A stretch of 64,000 nucleotides of DNA from Haberlea rhodopensis (Eukaryota; Streptophyta; Magnoliopsida; Lamiales; Gesneriaceae): contig CAJQUN010000150.1 of the NCBI GenBank assembly GCA_907163345.1, forward strand, positions 1,413,017 to 1,477,016, written 5' to 3'. Position numbers and translations under genes: made by a program. Positions 57,522 to 64,000 of the stretch are shown piece after piece; position 1 is the stretch's first letter; each line of letters begins with the position of its first letter. Under the pieces are notes generated by a model that did not search any database, was not told the origin of the DNA, and was given only the letters and a program-made list of their open reading frames with translations.

Positions 57522-59230
57522 TCACATACCAGAAAATAGTTCCGGGTAGTGCTGCACCATATGCCGCTCCGTCTCCCACGTGGCCTCCTCGACACCCCTG
57601 CGATCCCACTGAACCTTGACCATCGGTATCACTTTGTTGCGAAGTCTGCGATCAGTCCTATCTAGAATCCTGACTGGCCGTTCCTCATAGGACACATCAA
57701 AATCTAACTGCACCTCAGAAGGCAGCAACACATGTGACGGATGCGGCTCATATTTCCGCAACATAGATACGTGGAACACGTCGTGAATACCAGACAACGA
57801 TGGTGGCAGTGCCAAACGGTAAGCCAAGGTACCGATGCGCTGTAAAATCTCATACGGTCCCACATACCTCGGAGACAATTTCCCACGCAAACCAACCTTA
57901 CCACACCTATGAAAGGTGAGATCTTCAAAAGACCCTGTCTCCCAACTGGAACTCCAAAGGCCTCCGCCGTTTATTTGCATAGGCTGCCTGCCTGTCCTGG
58001 GCTGCCTTCATTTTCTGACTGATGACCTTTTATCTTATCCTCCATTTCCCGAATCAATTCGGGTCCTCCTACTGCTTTATTGGTCAAGTCATCCCAGTAC
58101 AATGGCGACCTGCATCGTCGACCATACAGAGCCTCAAACGGAGCCATCTGTATTCGCCTGATAGCTATTATTGTAAGAGAACTCTACTAAGGCCAAAGAA
58201 TCTTGCCATGAGGCATCAAACTCCAATACACAAGCTCGTAGCATGTCCTCGAGCGTCTGTATAGTACGCTCTGTCTGACCGTCCGTCTGGGGATGATATG
58301 CCGTGCTCAACCTCACTTCAGTACCCAAAGCTAACTGAAGACCTCCCCAGAAATGAGATGTGAACCGTGGATCTCTGTCAGATACAATAGACATTGGAAT
58401 CCCATGTAGTCTCACTATGTCCCGGACATACAGCTGAGCCATCCTCAAGTATGTGTACGTCATACTGTAGGGAATGAAGTGAGCTACCTTCTTCAGCCTA
58501 TCAATGATCACCCAGATGGCATCACAATCCGAAGTAGTCCTCGGCAAGTGGGTCACAAGGCCATAGATATGTGCTCCCATTTCCACTCCGGTATCTCTAA
58601 GCTCCTGCTCGCCACTAGGTCTCTGCCTCTCTGCCTTAACCTGTTGACAAATCAAACATCTCTTGACAAAAGCGATCGTATCACGCTTCATCCGTCTCCA
58701 CCAGAACTGATCACATAAGTCCTTATACATTTTTCTCCCGCCTGGGTGGATACTAAGCCGGCTACTATGAGCTCGCTCCAAGATCCATGTACGCAACTCC
58801 GGCGTACTCAGAATCACCCAACGGCTACCAATCTCAAGGATCCGTCCTCAGCTACTCTGAACATCGATGGCTGACCAAGATGTACTAGTGATAACCATCT
58901 CTGAATCTCATCATCTGTCTTCTGAGCTCTCCTGATATTCTCATAGATATATGGCTCAGCTAATAGGGTCGATACATGCACTGGTGATGTATCTACGTCA
59001 AAGTCATAGCCCAGATGGCAATAGGAAGTCATCATGGCTGACAAATGCATGACATCCTCAGCAGTACTATTCACCTTCCGACTCAAGGCGTCTGCTGTCA
59101 AGTTTGCTTTCCCCGGATGGTACTCTATCTCACAGTCATTGTCCTTGAGTAAATCCATCCATCTCCTCTGATGCATATTCAACTCCGCCTGAATAAATAA
59201 GAATTTCAGGCTCTTATGATCCGTATATAT
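57522..59230 (-). pseudogene. Tekay pol: RNase H end, integrase, chromodomain-like tail
   Basis: On the minus strand: the RNase H tail (RRWMDLLKDNDCEIEYHPGKANL), integrase zinc-binding region (HSSRLSIHPGGRK...CLICQQ), catalytic core (VTHLPRTTS, VSDRDPRF, TDGQTE), then GKLSPRYVGPYEIL, VSMLRKYEPHPSH, and EEATWETERHM...PELFSGM, stop at 57522. Frame changes near 58815, 58135 and 57930 break it. The RNase H N-terminus and RT lie beyond the solo LTR at 59231 and continue at 61608. Sequence of the tail is close to the copy at 57-567, so both belong to family A. Confidence 0.88.
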
Positions 59231-61602
59231 TGTAAGGACCCCCGTGCCCTTAACCCGTTATTAGTGTATTAAGTCATATCATTAGTGCATATAATCATAC
59301 TATCAGGGGAAAAACCATATGCAAGTGCAACACCATTTGCTATCCAGAAAATTTCTTGCATTTAATCCACATAATATTCAATTCCCCAACCAAGATTATT
59401 CATATAACATGCACCCCCATAATACACTAACATACTCTTAGTTCATTTAGCAATTCTATATCTAAGTGCGTGCAAACCATAAATGAACAGAGAAGAGCCG
59501 TAGCCCGTTTATACATTCCATATACACGTAATATGTACTCACATAAGAGCACCCAATGAATAAGCGTGTATCTAATGTATAAAACACTCTGCTGGATACC
59601 GTTACTGGTGCTTCGATCCTGGAAGCACCTCTCAAGCGCAACTCGATCTCGACTCTGGGTCTGAGCGCCTACCCATCCAGCTCTGGTACCTCGATCCTGG
59701 AAGTACCTCAATCAACAGCCCGAGCTCAACTCCAAAGCTGCTGCTACACCTGTACCACCTGCCCCAACAGAGACAGCCCCCACACGGGGTGAGCATACCA
59801 ATATCCCAAATCCAATAACCACAACAATACAATTCATAATTTACAACAAGGTAAATGCTATGAAATACAAAATATACTCCCTGGATGGTATTATCCTCAT
59901 CCGGGGTTTCCTGTACTGTCCCTGTTCTCAAAACACTGAAACCATCAAATTCCCAAATACCAGTTAATCATTACATTGATTAACAATTCCATGAGCCATA
60001 TACCAATATCATAATCAATAACAACAAATCATTAAACAATGATTATAGACAATCCATGTTTCTCACTTATGGTTTCATAGCTCTATTTCATTGCTCGCTC
60101 TACAATAGCGGCATTCCATTTCCACGCATGCTCGATGGCAGCGGCGTCATAATCGATGTTCGCTCACAGGCGACAACATCCCAATCATTGCTCGCTCAAA
60201 AGCGGCACCATGAAATTCTCAATGCATATATAGACATTTGAAGCAAGTACTATAAATCATGCATTTCAATCTCCGTTTATTGCTAATACCATTGTGTCAT
60301 GCATTTCCACACACATTAATTGCAATACAGTGTACCAAGCACTCAACAATTGCAATTATATTAAAGGGTTATGCTCGTACGTCATACGTACCTTAAGTTT
60401 CCGTAGTCTGAGCCAAACCTTGCTTTAGTTCCATGCCTCGAGAAAGATGTGCTAAAACGCATAAACAATCCACAATCAAGCATAAGCATGCAACCACGTG
60501 CCCAAGCACGTTCAAAACACCCAAACATGTCGTCTATCCATGACGATTACCCAATTATTAAAGTTCCCGTCTAAGCATGTATAATACCCCAAAAATATTG
60601 TCAATCCATGCCAATTAACCTTTTAAAATAACCCGGGGCGAAGCATGCAAGACACCCAAAAATAGCCAAGAAACAACAAAAGAGGCACCAACAAACTGGC
60701 CGTCTCGATCGATCGAAATTTCATTTCGATCGATCGAAACCACCCTCCGATCGATCGGTCAAAATACCGATCGATCGGTCCACTGTTTCCAAATCCACAA
60801 AAAGACATACTGCCATGCTCGATCGAAAATATTTTCGGATCGAATGTCGAGCAGCCCTGCAACTCGAAAACCCCCATTTTTAAAAGCTTGAAACCTCCAA
60901 AACAATACCCCAACTCCTCCCAACTCAAAACCACAACAAAACCAAACACAAGGACCTCCAACAAGGGTGCTAAACTCAATTTAACACAAACCCAAAAGAT
61001 TTTATGATTTTCACCAAAATCACCCAAACCAACCCAAACCCAAAACTCAACCAAAGCCAACAAAATCACAATCAAAACGAAGATAATAGCGAGGGGATGA
61101 ATAATACCTATTATCTTCGAGAAATCCGGCTCCTAGGATGAGCCTCCGTCGATTTGCTCATCAAAGGAAAAAGGGGGAAGGGTTTGGGGTGAGAGAGGCG
61201 AGAGAGAGGGAGAGGAGAGCAAATGGATTCCAAATGACGGAATTCCGAGTCCAACTGGTATATATAGCAAAAATGCCTCAAAATACCAATACCTTCACCA
61301 ATACAACATGATTCATTAAAAATCATCTGTTTTCAAAAACTCTCTCTCCAACAGCAAATCCCCAGACTGGCCCCCAACATAAGGCACCCCGGACACCAAG
61401 TTCCCACTAAAACCCAACTCAAAGGTTTTCCACCAAAATGAGAATATATCTCAAATCTTTGGATCCGACGATCCCAGATGCCCGATTTTTAAACAACCTC
61501 GGGAGACACAAAACCGCAATTAATTCCTAATTGCCACAATTAAAAATCCATCAAGGATTAATACCACACCGGGATATAACACCATAAATTCTCGGACTCA
61601 CA
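59231..61602 (-). mobile_element. Solo LTR of LARD family B inside pol
   Basis: 2,372 bp, flanked by perfect TATAT duplications (59226-59230, 61603-61607), with no internal region. On the minus strand it runs TGTGAGTCCGAG to GGTCCTTACA. It carries TATATATA at 61259-61266, CGATCGATCG-type sites at 60700-60850, GTACGT/ACGTAC motif at 60371-60395 and the double hairpin near 59770. The interrupted RNase H reads on across it. Confidence 0.92.
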
Positions 61603-61607
61603 TATAT

Positions 61608-62223
61608 GGTAAAGAGTACCATACAAATAATGCCTCCTAATCTTCAGGGCAAAGATAATAGCCGCCAATTCCAAATCATGGACTGGGTACCTAGCCTCAT
61701 GCGGCTTCAATTGTCTCGATGCAAAAGCTACCCACATGCTTATCTTGCATCAATACACATCCCAAGCCCTGTAGTGATGCGTCAGTGTATAGAACAAACC
61801 TTCTTGTTCTCCTAGGAATCACCAACACCGGCGTCGTGTAGTCGATTGCTTCAACTCTTGGAAGCTTTGCTCACAAGCCCGGGACCAATAAAAACTGTAT
61901 TCCCCTTCTGATCAACTGAGTCAATGGCTTAGCACTCTTAGAAACTCACCCCTACCGACGACCCAGCGTCGACCTAATAACGGCCAAACCAAGAAACTCA
62001 GTCTCTCGGGCAACAGAAGTGGTGCAGCCCACTCTCCATCACAACCTCAATCTTCCTGGGTCCACCGATATCCCACTGCTAGATATAAACATGCCCAAGA
62101 AATACTACACTGCTCAACCAAAACTCACACTTGCTGAGCTTGGCCAATAACTGATGATCTCTGAGGATCTGGAGCACTGTCCTCAAGTGTTTCACGTGCT
62201 CTTCCTCACTCCGAGAGTAGATG
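61608..62223 (-). pseudogene. Tekay RT/RNase H remnant, minus strand
   Basis: Continues the pol at 59230 on the far side of the solo LTR. Minus-strand frames still show LQGLGC-, DLELAAI- and RSFLG-type blocks and an LAKLSKCEFW-like stretch, but small indels shift frame every ~50-100 bases. It ends just before the RT FIDD active-site coding region, where the LTR at 62224 begins. It is more decayed than the downstream half at 57522-59230. Confidence 0.8.
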
Positions 62224-64000
62224 TGTAATGCCTCGATTTGTTTTATACACGTGTGATATGATTCTGGTGTAATTATATCACTTGGCAGTATGATAATGGG
62301 GTTCGGGTGGAACCAAGAATGAATTATTAATACATGTATGAAATGATATATGACAAGGGCAAGGAATGAAACATGGTGTACAATGATTTATTAACATAAC
62401 ATATCAAGTAACATGCATTAGTAGGCATTTGAATATGCATGTGAATTGAATTTGAATTGGAGTTGCATTTGAATTTGGATTTCATCTTAAGTACATGTTA
62501 CTTATCATGTCATTAACTTCAAGTGATTTAGGGAGTAATGACCTCTATATCAAGTTGACTTAGGGAGGAGAATCACATAGTTTCTCATTTTACACCTACT
62601 AAAACACTACACAAGCTCCTCTCCAACCCTTGGAGATTTTCTTAGTTGGCTTGGTTTTTCACTTGTGATGAGCTAGGAAGTGGGTGAAGTGAAATTGTAC
62701 AATCTTGGTAAGGAATTTATGCTTTTTAAGATTGATTTGTGTAGTGGGTGTATGAATTATGTGAACTAAAATCCAAACTATGCAAGCTTAGGATCATAAC
62801 ATGTTTATATGCTAGTACTTGGATCCTAAGATGGTGGAAAACATGGTTGTTTGTTGTAGAGAGTGCATGAAACTTGTTTACATGTGGAATTGCGAGTTGT
62901 AGGAGAAGAGCTTGGAAGATAAGCTCAAAATCGCCATGGTTTCAAAATTTTGTCATCGACCGATCGATCGCTAGGATCGTACCGACTCGATCGGTAAAAC
63001 AGGGAAAGTAAGGCAGTTCATGTACCGATCGATCGCTGAAAGCGACCGACGATCAGTGAAACGTCGTTACGTAGCTTTTTGAGAAATTCAAACATTTAAG
63101 CGATCGATCGCTAGCTTTTGACCGACCGATCGTAGGGTTACTTGTTTGGACCGATCGATCGCTAGAGAGACCGATCGATCGGTAGACTTCAAATGTTATA
63201 TTTTTGTAGCTTTTGATATTGAAGCTCTTATAACATGGTCTATTGTTCATATGCTTGTAGCATCATCACAGGGGACAGGGCAAAGAGGCAATTAGCCATC
63301 AACGCCTGATTTATCGCTTTTGTGTCGCAGTACAGGTACGTGTTGAGGTACGGAGGAGTATAGATATTATGTGATGATGATGTTATGGTTTTGATATCAT
63401 ATGATTTATGTTAGCTTTGTGTCATATGATTGGTAGTATCATATGCATGTACATACATGGTTTCATATGATTGGGATGGATGCCTTGATAGATATGTGTA
63501 TATGCTTTGGTGAGATCATTGCCTTGATAGATATGCCCGGTTTGGTATATGCTTTGGCTGGGATCGTTGCCACGATAGATATACTACATATGATTTGGCT
63601 TGAGAGAGTATACGCCTGGTTTGGGTATATGCTCTGGCTATTATCACAGATGAGTATGGTACTATGATATGTGCTGCTAATATGAAGATGTGATGTGGTT
63701 CCACTGACATATTGAGCTGAATAGGCATATCATATGGGGCTCGTGATAATAGGGTGATTGTGACATGTCATGACTGTTGATGCATGATACAGAACATTCA
63801 TATTAGATGATTTATTGTGCTTTATCATTGTATCGAGATTGTGTTTGATATCGCACTGAGATAGTGTTTATCTATAACTCACGTTGTGTGAATGTTTTGT
63901 AGGAATTCATAAACGTGGGAATCGTGAGTCTTATTCCGCGCGGTTGCCACCACTGCATAGGGGAAGGCTGTAATGGCTTAGGTTGTTAATTTACATGTAT
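62224..64000 (+). mobile_element. LTR of another element (family F), cut by window end
   Basis: TGTAATGCCTCG begins abruptly inside RT coding sequence at the GAGTAGATG target. Contents in order: AT-rich U3; CGATCGATCG cluster at 62958-63185; GTACGT/GGTACG motif at 63333-63358; TTGATAGATATG / GGTTTGGTATATGC repeats at 63480-63640; and TGTTTTGTAG|G at 63895-63903. The layout repeats the other LTRs although the primary sequence differs. The LTR end and interior lie right of the window. Confidence 0.65.
62958..63185. repeat. CGATCGATCG cluster, family F LTR
   Basis: About seven copies of CGATCGATCG or one-mismatch forms, including CCGATCGATCGC, at ~20-40 bp spacing. Confidence 0.82.

Overview
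The window is a retrotransposon graveyard from a large, repeat-rich plant genome, most likely a flowering plant. This rests on Tekay-type Ty3/gypsy chromovirus gag-pol with a chromodomain-like C-terminus, an Athila-type gag with a tRNA-Asp-like primer site, several kilobase-scale non-coding LTR elements, and paired LTRs with 5-bp target duplications. No host gene, rRNA, tRNA or CRISPR array was found. Essentially all 64 kb can be assigned to nested LTR elements or their debris. The species cannot be named from the sequence.

Layout, left to right. 1-2712: the tail of a + strand Tekay pol and its 3' LTR (family A), with the end of another LTR at 1-56. 2713-4289, 20311-21101 and 29169-29915: pieces of one minus-strand Athila-like element (LTR, polypurine tract, 3' region), split by insertions. 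4290-20305: LARD-1, a 16-kb non-coding element (target duplication CTTTT), with LARD-2 (6708-15684) nested inside it. 21102-29163: minus-strand Tekay element with decayed gag-pol (target duplication AAGAT). 29916-32213: + strand Athila LTR, primer site and gag. 32214-35668: LARD-3, minus strand. 35669-48021: a minus-strand LTR split by a solo LTR (target duplication AATTT), itself split by a structurally complete Tekay element at 37116-46238 (target duplication AAGGA, LTRs about 1% different). 48022-49337: non-coding debris. 49338-56305: LARD-4. 56306-62223: rearranged minus-strand Tekay protease, LTR and pol, with a solo LTR (59231-61602, target duplication TATAT) inside. 62224-64000: the start of another + strand LTR.

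The elements appear to form one mobilisation community. The Tekay elements encode Gag, protease, RT/RNase H and integrase, now broken. The four LARDs (large non-autonomous derivatives) encode nothing recognisable. They nevertheless carry the same initiator-Met primer site, the same box before the polypurine tract and very similar LTR termini, so they were probably replicated in trans by Tekay proteins.

The most unusual signals are conserved non-coding modules. (1) A GTACGT/ACGTAC inverted repeat lies in nearly every LTR; its left half reads as a 5' splice site, and a 3' splice-like site follows about 500-650 bp later. (2) Mid-LTR cassettes of repeated CGATCGATCG palindromes occur in otherwise different LTR families. 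(3) GCCGCT...AGCGA tandem arrays lie between the splice-like sites and also just after the primer site in LARDs. (4) A LARD leader carries two conserved hairpins and resembles a packaging signal. (5) A double hairpin in the LARD LTRs shows compensatory pairing.
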